A stretch of 55,876 nt of DNA from Kineosphaera limosa NBRC 100340 (GCF_000298215.1 NZ_BAHD01000045.1:1-55876), one strand, 5' to 3'. Shown: positions 24,138-32,449, numbered from the stretch's first letter. A program made the numbers and translations. The notes: generated from the sequence alone by a model not told the origin.

Positions 24138-25099
24138 CCCTGGAACCGGCCCGGCAAGCCCTAGAGGCCGCCGCGGCGGCCCAGAGTGCCTCGCTGGAGA
24201 ACTTTGTGCTGCGCGGGCGGACGCTCGCCGACGCCACGGCCTGGCGGATCGACCTCGAGCAGGATCTCGCCCAGCAGGTCGGTGATGACGTGCGCGGTGG
24301 CGCCGGCGCGCTGGCCGACAAGCAGTTGCTGCCGTACGACCCGGCGTACCAGACGAACTCCTCGCAGGTGCTCGTCGAGGAGCTGGCGGGGGTGCCCGAA
24401 CTGGCGGCGGTCGATGCGCGCCTGCGCGGGGGTGATCTGCCGCCCGATCCGGTCGGCGATGGCCCCGAGAGCGATCCCGTGCTGGCGATGGTCCACGTCG
24501 TCGGCGACGGCGCAACTCGGCTCGCCGCGTATCGCTTCAAGGGGCCCGGGATCGCCGTGCGGCAGCGCGGCATCGCGCTGCTACCGAGGGCAGGGGTGTA
24601 TCGGCGAGTCCGTGACGACCTGCTGTTCTACGACGACCGCTTCGACGCGTACACGCTCGGGGAGTCCGTCTACTTCACGACCGTCTCGCTCATCCAGACC
24701 AAACTTGCCGCCGACGACAAGGCCCGCCGGCTCGCCCGGCAGACCCTGCGGGAAGTGACCCGCGACGTGCGCATCGACGGCTACGAGCTGCTCGCCCAGG
24801 CCGTCGCCGACGACCCCACCCTGCGCGCCAAGATGGCCTCCGTCGCCCGCATGGTGCGCGACGATCCGGAGTACGCCGCGAAGCTCACGACCCAGGCGCT
24901 CGTCGACTTCGTGCAGGCCCACCCGCAGTACGACATTCCCGTCGCCACGGTCGACGGTCGCGAGGTGCTGCGCTTCGATCCGGCTCCGCGGCACCGGCAC
25001 CAGATCCCGCGGCTGCTGGCCGACGACTACTTGCACAGCCTCCTCACCGACCGCAGCTACGAGGCCGGCTCCAAGAGCCGCGTCCGGTTCAAGGGATGA
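24134..25099 (+). CDS. kwaB: KwaB-like DUF4868 protein of a Kiwa defence system
   Basis: A 321-residue soluble protein matching the DUF4868 family of KwaB. The central segment LLFYDDRFDAYTLGESVYF (about residues 174-192) corresponds to the family's FDxxFDxxxxxxxxYI core. The C-terminus RLLADDYLHSLLTDRSYEAG followed by SKSRVRF matches its L-x-[DE]-D-Y-x3-L-T-x2-x-Y-x3-SK ending. The length is close to the 315 residues of E. coli KwaB. In Kiwa, KwaB binds DNA and blocks phage replication and late transcription after KwaA senses infection at the membrane. The pair here is preceded by a histidine kinase and response regulator in the same direction, which I do not recall as part of described Kiwa loci. 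Confidence 0.8.
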   Translation: MTLEPARQALEAAAAAQSASLENFVLRGRTLADATAWRIDLEQDLAQQVGDDVRGGAGALADKQLLPYDPAYQTNSSQVLVEELAGVPELAAVDARLRGGDLPPDPVGDGPESDPVLAMVHVVGDGATRLAAYRFKGPGIAVRQRGIALLPRAGVYRRVRDDLLFYDDRFDAYTLGESVYFTTVSLIQTKLAADDKARRLARQTLREVTRDVRIDGYELLAQAVADDPTLRAKMASVARMVRDDPEYAAKLTTQALVDFVQAHPQYDIPVATVDGREVLRFDPAPRHRHQIPRLLADDYLHSLLTDRSYEAGSKSRVRFKG

Positions 25100-25204
25100 G
25101 ATTGTTCAGTACATCTGTACCCACAAGAGTCTTTCTACTATAGTCTGTATATATGCACTTGATTCGTACTTCTGTCTAGCCGAGACTTGTGGGAGGGGGT
25201 CGTC
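25100..25204 (+). promoter_or_regulatory. AT-rich promoter region of the HNH gene
   Basis: This stretch contains GTACATCTGTAC (a 5-bp palindrome with a 2-bp centre, about 25110-25121) and a run CTACTATAGTCTGTATATATG (written in full it spans about 25135-25155). TATAGT and TATATA are plausible -10 elements. The AT content stands out against the GC-rich neighbours. Confidence 0.45.
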
Positions 25205-26635
25205 ATGTCGGGTTGGTGGAATGTCGCGCGTGTCCTCGATGACGGCGCATCTTTGGATGAGTTCGATGAGGTGCTGCGTGGGTTGGAGTCGGCGATACCC
25301 GACGAGGTCGCTGATGACTTCACGCTGGCGGACGCGTCGGGTGAGTTGCGGGGCTGGGAGTCGCTGGCCGCTCGGATCGACGTGCGGCGCGCGCGACTGA
25401 TGGGGTGGATGGTCGAGCTGCAGACGCAGATCGATGTGGAGCGGTGGAAGGTCGAGAACGGCACGCGGATCGAGCCGAGTGCGTCGGCGGTGGCGGGGCT
25501 CCGGGCGGGAGCGCGAGCCTCGTTGGTGGACACGATGACCGCGGTGTGTGGCGGGTTCCGGGGGGCGTGGCTGGACCGGGCTCGTTTGGGGACAGCGCCC
25601 GAGTCGTTGGCGAAGACGCTGCAGCCCGCGGTGGCCGGGGGCGCGTTGAACGTGTTCCAGGCGGCGACGCTGCTCAAGGAGTCCGAGGAGCTCGACATCA
25701 CCGCGGAGCAGCAGTCGGCGATGGTCGAGTCGGTGGTCGAGCATGCGCGCGGGCATCGAGAGCGTCGTGGGGTGCCGGTGTCGCAGCCGTTGTTCCGTTC
25801 TCGGGTGCGTAAGGCGGCGTTGGAGCATGCAGGGCCGGTCAAGCAGAAGAAGGCTGCGCACGAGCGGCGGCGGGTCAAGATGCTCGGGTTGGACGATGGG
25901 CAGGCCGGACTCGAGGTGCGGGGAGCGCAGCCTCGGGTCGAGGCGGCGATGGCTCGCCTGGATGCGGTGGCGCGCAGCGCGAAGGCGGCGGGGGATGCGC
26001 GGACGTTGGCGCAACTGCGGGCGGATGCAGCGCTGGACCTGTTGATCTTCGGGGCGCCCGCCCCTGATGCCGCGACAAGTATCGATCACCCCGGTGAGGG
26101 TGGCTGGCCGCCGGCGGTCGTCAACGTGGTGGTGTCGGCGGCGTCGCTACTGGGCGCGAACGAGGTTCCGGGATTGGTCGAAGGCGCCTGGGTGGACGCG
26201 CAGACAGTGCGGGAGCTGGCCCACGCTCGCGGGAGTGTGTGGCAGCGCATCGTGGCCGACCCCGTCACCGGGTACGCGATGGACGCGGCGGTCGACTCCT
26301 ACCGGCCGACCGCGGAAATGGCGCGGGTAGTGCGGGCCCGCGACGGTCATTGCCGGGCGCCAGGGTGCCTTCGCCCGGCCGCGCATGCGCAGTTGGATCA
26401 TGTGCGGGAACGGCGCGATGGTGGCCCGACGAAGGGCACCAACCTGCAGGACCTGTGCACCGGGCACCACCCACCGAAGAGCCGCCGGCACTGGTCCGCG
26501 CGGATGGACGATACCGGGGTCGTCACCTGGCGCCTGGCCGACGGAACGATCACCCGCACCTACCCGATGGACTACCGCGACTTCGGCATCCACCAGGTCG
26601 ATCACGCCGTCCCCGACTGCCCGGTGGCCGGCTGA
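25205..26635 (+). CDS. DUF222/HNH endonuclease (13E12 repeat family)
   Basis: A 476-residue protein of the actinobacterial 13E12 type: an N-terminal DUF222 helical domain (about residues 10-330) and a C-terminal HNH nuclease domain. The zinc/HNH motif reads RDGHCRAPGCLRPAAHAQLD, then HVRERRDGGPTKGTNLQDLC, then TGHHPPKS, so both Cys pairs and the His residues are present. These genes are multicopy in many actinobacterial genomes and behave like mobile or domesticated elements; their function is unknown. Start ATG 25205 has GGGAGGGGG about 6 nt upstream. The 105 bp before it is the most AT-rich stretch nearby, suggesting an independent promoter and perhaps foreign origin. It follows kwaB and may or may not be part of a defence locus. 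Confidence 0.85.
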   Translation: MSGWWNVARVLDDGASLDEFDEVLRGLESAIPDEVADDFTLADASGELRGWESLAARIDVRRARLMGWMVELQTQIDVERWKVENGTRIEPSASAVAGLRAGARASLVDTMTAVCGGFRGAWLDRARLGTAPESLAKTLQPAVAGGALNVFQAATLLKESEELDITAEQQSAMVESVVEHARGHRERRGVPVSQPLFRSRVRKAALEHAGPVKQKKAAHERRRVKMLGLDDGQAGLEVRGAQPRVEAAMARLDAVARSAKAAGDARTLAQLRADAALDLLIFGAPAPDAATSIDHPGEGGWPPAVVNVVVSAASLLGANEVPGLVEGAWVDAQTVRELAHARGSVWQRIVADPVTGYAMDAAVDSYRPTAEMARVVRARDGHCRAPGCLRPAAHAQLDHVRERRDGGPTKGTNLQDLCTGHHPPKSRRHWSARMDDTGVVTWRLADGTITRTYPMDYRDFGIHQVDHAVPDCPVAG

Positions 26636-26662
26636 TACGGCTGATACGGCTGATACGGCTGA
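26631..26662. repeat. 9-bp tandem repeat at the HNH gene stop codon
   Basis: GCTGATACG is repeated three times and followed by a partial GCTGA. The first unit contains the TGA stop of the HNH gene, so copy-number change would alter only the 3' untranslated region. Confidence 0.9.
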
Positions 26663-26840
26663 CCCATGGGGCGACCGCGTCATCCGCTCGGGGGAGCAGG
26701 GGCGGCCCTGAACGGCCTGGCGAATCCGCCTTCGGGGGGATCCGCCTCGGAGTGAGGTTTCGTAGCTTGGAGGAGTGCGGTCACCGCCGGTGACCGACGG
26801 GCTACCAGCTCCCAACGCCCATCGACGAAGGGGAAGCACC

Positions 26841-27794
26841 GTGCTCCAAGTAGAGCAGCTGACCAGGCGGTTCGGGGACCACACCGCCGTAGACAACGTG
26901 AGTTTCGACGTCCCCGACGGACAGCTCATCGGCTTCGTCGGCGGCAACGGCGCCGGCAAGACCACGACGATGCGCATGATCATGGGGGTGCTGGCCATCC
27001 ACGGCGGGCAGGTTCTCGTCAACGGGCGCCCCATCACCCTCGCCGACCGCAAGACCTTCGGTTACATGCCCGAAGAGCGCGGCCTGTATCCCAAGCAGCG
27101 GATCATCGACCAGCTCGTCTACCTCGGCCGCCTGCACGGCATGAGCCAGAAGGCAGCCCGCGCGTCCGCCACCGACCACCTCGAACGCTTCGGCCTCGGC
27201 GAGCGCGCCCAGGATCACGTCGAGAAGCTGTCCCTCGGCAACCAGCAGCGCGTGCAGATCATCGCCGCGGTCATGGCACAGCCCACCGCCCTCGTGCTCG
27301 ACGAACCGTTCTCCGGGCTCGACCCCACCGCCGTCGACCAAATGGCGGCCGTGCTGCGCGAGCACTCCCGCCGCGGCGTCCCGATCCTGTTCAGCTCCCA
27401 CCAGCTCGACCTCGTCGAACGTCTCTGCGACGGCCTCGTCATCCTGGCCCGCGGCAAAGTTGTCGGCAAGGGCACCGCCGACCAGCTTCGCGGCGACGCC
27501 CCCGTTCGGCACCGGCTCGTGCTCGACGGCGATGCGGGCTGGACCCGCGACCTGCCCGGTCTGTACGTCGCCGACGTCGAAGGCAACACCGCCGTGCTCG
27601 AGGTGATGACCCCCGGTGCCGAACGCGAACTGCTTGAGCATGCGCTGCGCCGCGGCTCCATTCGGGAGTTCGCGCGCATCGTGCCGCCGCTGTCCGAGAT
27701 CTACCGCGAGGTCACAGCCGACGCCCACAACGTGCACGACGGCGACCACGCGCTCGACTTTGCTGGTGACAAGGCCAAGGAGTTCTCCGCATGA
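26841..27794 (+). CDS. ABC transporter ATP-binding protein (NatA-like)
   Basis: A 317-residue ABC ATPase. Walker A is GGNGAGKTTTMRM (about residues 36-48), the signature LSLGNQQRVQI (about 133-143), Walker B ALVLDEPFSGLDP and the H-loop SSHQLDLVERL. The segment GYMPEERGLYPK and the C-terminal 90-residue extension are typical of the NatA/YhaQ exporters linked to sodium or drug efflux. It starts at GTG 26841 with AAGGGGA 6-7 nt upstream; an in-frame GTG at 26775 has no homology support. It overlaps the permease gene by 4 bp, so the two are translationally coupled. Confidence 0.9.
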   Translation: MLQVEQLTRRFGDHTAVDNVSFDVPDGQLIGFVGGNGAGKTTTMRMIMGVLAIHGGQVLVNGRPITLADRKTFGYMPEERGLYPKQRIIDQLVYLGRLHGMSQKAARASATDHLERFGLGERAQDHVEKLSLGNQQRVQIIAAVMAQPTALVLDEPFSGLDPTAVDQMAAVLREHSRRGVPILFSSHQLDLVERLCDGLVILARGKVVGKGTADQLRGDAPVRHRLVLDGDAGWTRDLPGLYVADVEGNTAVLEVMTPGAERELLEHALRRGSIREFARIVPPLSEIYREVTADAHNVHDGDHALDFAGDKAKEFSA

Positions 27795-29029
27795 GCATCG
27801 ACACCCGCGAGCAGGTCCCCGCGCAGGCGGCCGACCAGCAGCCCAGCAACGGTTCGGCCGCGTGGCCGATCGTCACGACCCGCGAGATCGTGGCCCGCAT
27901 CACCGACCGCAACTTCCTGATCTCCACGGGCTTCACCATCGTGTTGATCATCGGCATGTTCGCCTTCCAGGCGTTCATGGCCCAGCGGATGGCCGACTCC
28001 ACGAGCCAGGTGGCGGTCACGAACCCGACAGCCGCGCAGATCGTCTCCGCCAGTGGCCAGGCCGGCATCCCCGGCCTGGGCAGCTCCAACATCGAGCCCG
28101 CGACCTACCCGAGCGACGACGCCGCCCGCGCGGCCGTACAGGACGGCAGCGTCGACGCCTGGCTGCATCAGGACGGCCAGGCGTGGGTGCTCACCGGGCA
28201 CGACACTCCCGGCAACCAACTGCAGGCCTCGGTCGGCGCCAGCGTGCGCGAACACGTCATGGCGGCCAACGCCGCCGCGGCCGGCACCTCGATGCAGCAG
28301 CTCGCGGCCGACTCGGTGATGCAAGTCGATTCGCTGGCCGGCGAGCTCGACAACGAAGGCGAGATGGTGCGCACGCTCGCCGGGTTCGTCTTCGCGTTCC
28401 TCTTCTACATGGCCTCGATCATGTTCGGCATGGCCATCGCCAACAGCGTCGTGGAGGAGAAGCAGTCCCGCATCGTGGAGATCCTCGCGACCGCCATGCC
28501 GCTGCGCCAGTTGCTCATCGGCAAGGTGCTCGGCAACACTGTGCTGGCGCTGGGGCAGATGGTGCTCTTCGTCGGCGTCGGTCTCGTCGGCCTCAGCTTC
28601 ACCGACTATTCGACGTTCCTGCCCTCGCTCATGGGGCCCTCGGCGTGGTTCCTCGTGTTCTTCCTCGTCGGTTTCCTTGCCCTCGCCTGCGTGTGGGCCG
28701 TCTGCGGCTCGCTCGCCAGCCGCAGCGAAGACCTGCAGGCCACGACCATGCCGATGACGCTGCTGCTCGTCGCGCTGCTCTTCCTGGGGATGATGGGCAC
28801 CGGCACCGTGCAGGTCATCGCCTCCTATGTGCCGATCGCCTCCGTCATCACGATGCCCGCCCGCCTTCTGGCCGGCACCGCGCAGTGGTGGGAGCCGGTG
28901 ATCTCCCTCGGCATCACGCTCGCCTTCGCGGCACTCATGATCTGGCTCGGCGAACGCATCTACCGCCGCAGCCTGCTGCAGACCGGTGGCCGCCTCTCCC
29001 TGCGCCAGGCGTTGAAGGTGCAGGAGTAA
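27791..29029 (+). CDS. ABC-2 type permease (NatB-like)
   Basis: A 412-residue membrane permease. One transmembrane helix lies near residues 42-62, then an extracellular domain of about 140 residues, then five or six helices from about 195 to 390, the ABC2_membrane_3/NatB layout. The cytoplasmic VVEEKQSRIVEILATAMPLR loop after the second helix is the conserved coupling segment of this family. It partners the ATPase encoded directly upstream. The operon ends with a strong terminator at 29060-29092. Substrate is not determined by sequence; sodium export is the usual annotation. Confidence 0.9.
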   Translation: MSIDTREQVPAQAADQQPSNGSAAWPIVTTREIVARITDRNFLISTGFTIVLIIGMFAFQAFMAQRMADSTSQVAVTNPTAAQIVSASGQAGIPGLGSSNIEPATYPSDDAARAAVQDGSVDAWLHQDGQAWVLTGHDTPGNQLQASVGASVREHVMAANAAAAGTSMQQLAADSVMQVDSLAGELDNEGEMVRTLAGFVFAFLFYMASIMFGMAIANSVVEEKQSRIVEILATAMPLRQLLIGKVLGNTVLALGQMVLFVGVGLVGLSFTDYSTFLPSLMGPSAWFLVFFLVGFLALACVWAVCGSLASRSEDLQATTMPMTLLLVALLFLGMMGTGTVQVIASYVPIASVITMPARLLAGTAQWWEPVISLGITLAFAALMIWLGERIYRRSLLQTGGRLSLRQALKVQE

Positions 29030-29059
29030 CAAGACCCGGGGAAACGGGAGGACAACGGA

Positions 29060-29092
29060 TCGGCCCGGGCGACCAACGGTTGCCCGGGCCGA
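29060..29092 (+). terminator. Terminator of the NatAB-like operon
   Basis: TCGGCCCGGGC (29060-29070) pairs perfectly with GCCCGGGCCGA (29082-29092), and the 11-nt loop contains a further ACC...GGT pair. It lies 30 bp after the permease stop. Confidence 0.85.
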
Positions 29093-29326
29093 CTCGCGCC
29101 CAGCCGACCAGGTCGCCGGGGGTTACCAGGCTCGTCGCCGATTCGTCATCCGCACGTGACGTGGGGAACAACTTGCGCCCGCAGAGTGTTGCGCATTGCT
29201 ACCTCAACGACCCATCAGATCCGCTGCGGCGCCCGGGACGGGCCCGTATTCGCCACCGCAGCCGGCGCCGTCATCATGCGACGGCAGCGCGGTGGCCTGC
29301 AGGGGCGGATCATCGAAAGGAAACAC

Positions 29327-30208
29327 GTGAGCCTGACGCTCAACTCCGGACCCCTCGGGGCCCCCACCACCGGCCAGACCGGCCGGACCCTCGACCTGGG
29401 CACCCCCGCGGGTCGGCACCTGGTCGCCCTCGACATCGACGGCACGACACTGCACCACGACGGCACCCTCTCCGAAGAGGTCTACGGCGCCGTGCGCCAG
29501 ACCGTGGCCGCCGGGCACGACGTCGTTATCGCCACCGGACGCTCCCTGCTTGAGGCGCGGCCCGTCATCGACGCCCTCGGCCTGCGCAGCGGCTACGCCG
29601 TGTGCTCCAACGGCGCCGTCACCCTGCGGCTGGACCAGCACGAACGGCGCGGCTACCGCATCGTCGACCAGGTCACCTTCGACCCCCGACCCGCCCTGGA
29701 CCTGCTGCGCGACGCGTGGCCGGGGGCCGTCTTCGCCGTCGAACGCGTCGGCGTCGGATTCGACATCAGCGGGCCGTTCCCCGACGGCGACCTGTCCGGG
29801 CGGCTGCGCATCTCCAGCTGGGACGAGTTGACCGGCTCCCCGACTACCCGTTTGACGTTCTACAGCCCCGACGCTCACGTCGAAGAGTTCGCACACGCCG
29901 TCGAACGGCTCGGGCTGCACGGCGTGAACTACGCCGTCGGGTTCACCGCCTGGCTCGACGTCGCTCCCGCCGGGGTTTCCAAGGCCAGCGCCTTGGAGGG
30001 GGTGCGCGCTCGCCTGGGCATCGACCGCGCCCGCACCGTCGCCGTCGGCGACCAGCGCAACGACCTGGAGATGCTCGCCTGGGCCGCCTGCGGCGTCGCC
30101 ATGGGTAACGCTCCGGCCGAAGTGGTCGACGTCGCCGATCTGCAGACCCTCGACGTCACCGACGACGGACTCGTGCCGGTGCTGGCCGCCGTTCCCGCCG
30201 CCCACTGA
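29327..30208 (+). CDS. HAD-superfamily phosphatase (Cof-like)
   Basis: A 293-residue haloacid-dehalogenase-type hydrolase of the Cof/subfamily IIB class, which dephosphorylates small metabolites such as sugar phosphates. All four HAD motifs are present: DIDGTTL with nucleophile Asp36 and acid Asp38, ATGRSLLEA (motif II), Lys in GVSKASALEG (motif III), and GDQRNDLEM (motif IV). The central cap lies at about residues 100-200. The start GTG at 29327 is preceded by GAAAGGA. The preceding 230 bp contain no recognised gene. The substrate cannot be predicted. Confidence 0.88.
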   Translation: MSLTLNSGPLGAPTTGQTGRTLDLGTPAGRHLVALDIDGTTLHHDGTLSEEVYGAVRQTVAAGHDVVIATGRSLLEARPVIDALGLRSGYAVCSNGAVTLRLDQHERRGYRIVDQVTFDPRPALDLLRDAWPGAVFAVERVGVGFDISGPFPDGDLSGRLRISSWDELTGSPTTRLTFYSPDAHVEEFAHAVERLGLHGVNYAVGFTAWLDVAPAGVSKASALEGVRARLGIDRARTVAVGDQRNDLEMLAWAACGVAMGNAPAEVVDVADLQTLDVTDDGLVPVLAAVPAAH

Positions 30209-30572
30209 GCGCCACTGACCCGCCACTGACCCGCCACTGAGGCTGGGCGCTGGCGGGTGCCAGCGCCCCGTACTGAACGTCTGATAGAGACGCGTCCAAG
30301 ACGCCCGCAGGCCTTTCAGGACGTCCGATATAAAGCCGTCCAAGACGCTTTGCTGTGTTTTTGGACGTCCGATAAAGTCGCGTCTTGAACGGGTCGCTCG
30401 CGAGCGAAAGCCACTGATAGAGAGTGGATTCCACGCAATTATCCGGTGTTTTCGAGGGGGAATGCAAGTGTAAGAAAATGCGTAGGTGACGTGTCGCAGA
30501 AACATTATGCGAATGCGTGCTCCGGACGATGAGGGATGCACATGGAGCATTACTCACGGAGGAGAAGAAGAC
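30209..30572. other. 364-bp intergenic region with repeats and AT-rich tail
   Basis: It holds three copies of CCGCCACTGA directly after the HAD stop (about 30200-30240), the 44-bp repeat array (30275-30452), and an AT-richer tail (about 30430-30510, TGTAAGAAAATGCG) that may carry the promoter of the small gene at 30573. Reading frames through the repeats on both strands have no recognisable product. Confidence 0.55.
30275..30452. repeat. Four degenerate 44-bp tandem repeat units
   Basis: Related units begin at 30275, 30319, 30363 and 30408, a period of 44-45 bp. The common core is GACGTCCGATA(TA)AAG...CGTC followed by CAAGACGC in units 1 and 2; unit 4 is the most diverged. The C(C/T)GATA core falls at 30281, 30325, 30369 and 30414. 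Units 1 and 4 can fold as hairpins with the same GATAG loop but different stems (CGTCT/AGACG and CCACT/AGTGG). They lie in the 364-bp gap between the HAD gene and the 99-residue orphan. They may be a multi-site regulator target or part of a transcribed RNA. Confidence 0.7.
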
Positions 30573-30872
30573 ATGCGTACCCCTGAGCAGGTGGGTCTGG
30601 TGTCACTGGGACTGGGCGACGAGTTCACCGCCCGGTACCCCGAGCTGTACCCCAACCACGTGGCCATCGCCGGTTGCATCCGAGCCTGGGCCGAACGAAT
30701 GGTTCCGCAGTTGTCCGCCGTCACCGTCGGCGCCGAGCCCGGCACGGTGCCGGGCAGCGAGGAGGACTACGTGCTCGGCTACGCGCGTGCCCTGCGCGAC
30801 ATGGCCGACATGCTCGTCGACGGCGAGGGGCTGCCCGACGCTCCGCTGTACCCCATCGTCCGCACCGCCTGA
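30573..30872 (+). CDS. Small protein of unknown function (99 residues)
   Basis: A 99-residue acidic protein beginning MRTPEQVGLVSLGLGDEFTA and ending PLYPIVRTA. I do not recognise it. It has an excellent ribosome binding site (GGAGGAG, 7-8 nt before ATG 30573) and codon use like its neighbours, so it is likely expressed. It has no signal peptide, membrane helix or cysteine motif. The segment AGCIRAWAERMVPQL, with predicted helices around it, suggests a small helical fold. Its only special feature is the long repeat-bearing upstream region. The rRNA methyltransferase follows after 52 bp. Confidence 0.65.
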   Translation: MRTPEQVGLVSLGLGDEFTARYPELYPNHVAIAGCIRAWAERMVPQLSAVTVGAEPGTVPGSEEDYVLGYARALRDMADMLVDGEGLPDAPLYPIVRTA

Positions 30873-30924
30873 CCCGACCGGACCCGCGCAGGCCGGGTCG
30901 ACGACGTGTGATGATGGCTGAGTC

Positions 30925-31722
30925 ATGGCCGACCTGCACATCACGAGCGCCGCTAACCCGCGCGTCAAGACGCTCGTCGGCCTGCGCCGGCGGCGGGCGC
31001 GTAGCGATGCCGGGCTCACGCTCGTCGAGGGGCTCGAAGAGACCCTGCTCGCCACCACCGCCGGGGCCCGGCTGCGCGAGCTGTACTACTGCCCCGAGTT
31101 GTTCGGCGCAGGCGCACACGAGCTCGTGCCGCAACTGCGGGAGGGGGTCGGCCACGTCGTGCGCCTGAGCCGGCCCGTCTTCGAGAAGGTCGCCTACCGC
31201 GAGGGTCCCGACGGCATTCTGGCCGTCGCCGACTCCGTCGCAGCGGACCTGGCGGCGCTGCGCCTGCCGCAGTCGCCACTGCTGCTGCTGGCCGAGGCCG
31301 TGGAGAAGCCCGGCAACCTCGGCGCCATGCTGCGCACCGCCGACGGGGCAGGGGTCGACGCGGTGCTGGCCGCCGACCCGGTGACCGACTGGAGCAACCC
31401 CAACCTTGTGCGCGCGAGCAAGGGCACCGTGTTCAGCGTGCCCGTTGCTGCCGACAGCACCCAGGCGGTTCTCGCGTGGCTGGCCGAGCACGGCATAGCG
31501 CTCGTGGCGACCACACCCGACACCGACCTTCACTACGCCGACGTCGACTACACCGGGCCCGTCGCCATCGCCGTCGGCGCCGAGAAGACCGGGCTGACCG
31601 ACGCCGCGCTGGCGGCGGCCACCTACCGCGTCCGGATTCCGATGGCGGGGCGCGCCGACTCCCTCAACGTGGCGACCTCCGCGGCGATCGTCGCGTATGA
31701 GGCTGTCCGCCAGCGTCGTTGA
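30925..31722 (+). CDS. TrmH/SpoU-family RNA 2'-O-methyltransferase
   Basis: A 265-residue SPOUT-class RNA methyltransferase. The N-terminal 90 residues form an L30e-like substrate-binding domain (starting ITSAANPRVKTLVGLRRR). The SPOUT motifs are EAVEKPGNLGAMLRTADGAG (motif 1), AIAVGAEKTGLTD (motif 2, normally GSE-GxG) and IPMAGRADSLNVATSAAIVA (motif 3), which form the S-adenosylmethionine knot. The target is probably 23S rRNA or tRNA ribose, as for RlmB or TrmH relatives. Motif 2 reads GAEKTGL rather than the common GSEGxGL, a mild divergence. It starts at ATG 30925. Confidence 0.88.
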   Translation: MADLHITSAANPRVKTLVGLRRRRARSDAGLTLVEGLEETLLATTAGARLRELYYCPELFGAGAHELVPQLREGVGHVVRLSRPVFEKVAYREGPDGILAVADSVAADLAALRLPQSPLLLLAEAVEKPGNLGAMLRTADGAGVDAVLAADPVTDWSNPNLVRASKGTVFSVPVAADSTQAVLAWLAEHGIALVATTPDTDLHYADVDYTGPVAIAVGAEKTGLTDAALAAATYRVRIPMAGRADSLNVATSAAIVAYEAVRQRR

Positions 31723-31807
31723 GCGCACATTTCAGTGTGTGGTCGAGGGGCGTGGGTGAGGTCACCCACGGTTCGGAAGGGCCATCGGCCTGTGTAACGA
31801 TGACCGC

Positions 31808-32449
31808 ATGCGACTCGATCACGTCTCCTATGCCGCCGAGCACGACGGGGTCCGCGCAACGGCGGAGCGGCTCGGTGCAGCCTTGGGTATCCGGCCGATC
31901 AACGGGGGAGTACATCCCACTTTCGGCACCCGCAATGTCATTCTCCCGCTGGCCGGCTGCCGGTACGTCGAGGTCGTCGAGGTGCTCGACCATCCGGTGT
32001 GCGACAAGGCCCCGTTCGGTCAGGCCGTCCGCGCTCGCTCCGAACAAGGTGGCGGGTGGATGGGCTGGGTCGTGCGGGTCGACGACCTCGCCCCGTACGA
32101 GGCGCGCCTGGGCCGCACCTCCGTCGACGGGCACCGGGTGTTTCCCGACGGCCGCACCCTGAACTGGCGTCAGCTGGGCGTCAAGGGGCTGATGAGCGAC
32201 CCCCAGCTGCCGTTCTTCGTCCAGTACGCCAACATCGAGTTGCACCCCTCCCGCGCCGCGGAGGTGGAGCCGCAGGTCGCGCTGAGCGCGATGTGCGTCG
32301 CCGGCGACCCCGACCGGGTCAGAGAATGGCTGGGCGTGGCGCTCGATTACAAGGCGCCCGACATCACCTTCGACTTCATCGCTCCCCACGGTCAGGCCGG
32401 TCTGCTCAGCGTCACCTTCCAGACCACGAACGGCCCCGTCACCCTCTGA
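31808..32449 (+). CDS. VOC-family glyoxalase-like protein
   Basis: A 213-residue protein of the vicinal-oxygen-chelate superfamily. LDHVSYA at the N-terminus has the first metal-ligand-type His, and GGVHPTFGTRNVILPL followed by YVEVVEVLDHP is the paired beta-strand unit of a glyoxalase-like domain. A second, weaker unit fills the C-terminal half. Such proteins are mostly uncharacterised in actinobacteria, and neither substrate nor metal is predictable. It converges on copA with a 40-bp gap and shows no operon partner (85 bp after the methyltransferase). Confidence 0.75.
   Translation: MRLDHVSYAAEHDGVRATAERLGAALGIRPINGGVHPTFGTRNVILPLAGCRYVEVVEVLDHPVCDKAPFGQAVRARSEQGGGWMGWVVRVDDLAPYEARLGRTSVDGHRVFPDGRTLNWRQLGVKGLMSDPQLPFFVQYANIELHPSRAAEVEPQVALSAMCVAGDPDRVREWLGVALDYKAPDITFDFIAPHGQAGLLSVTFQTTNGPVTL

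Noticed and set aside
27616-29553. 645-residue + frame overlapping the NatAB genes
   Set aside because: Arg/His/Pro-rich composition typical of an out-of-frame translation; the ABC genes are in other frames.
30156-30557. Minus-strand frames through the 44-bp repeats (KTRLYRTSK / LGRLYIGRP-like peptides)
   Set aside because: The apparent peptide repeats arise from the DNA repeats; no start signal or family match.
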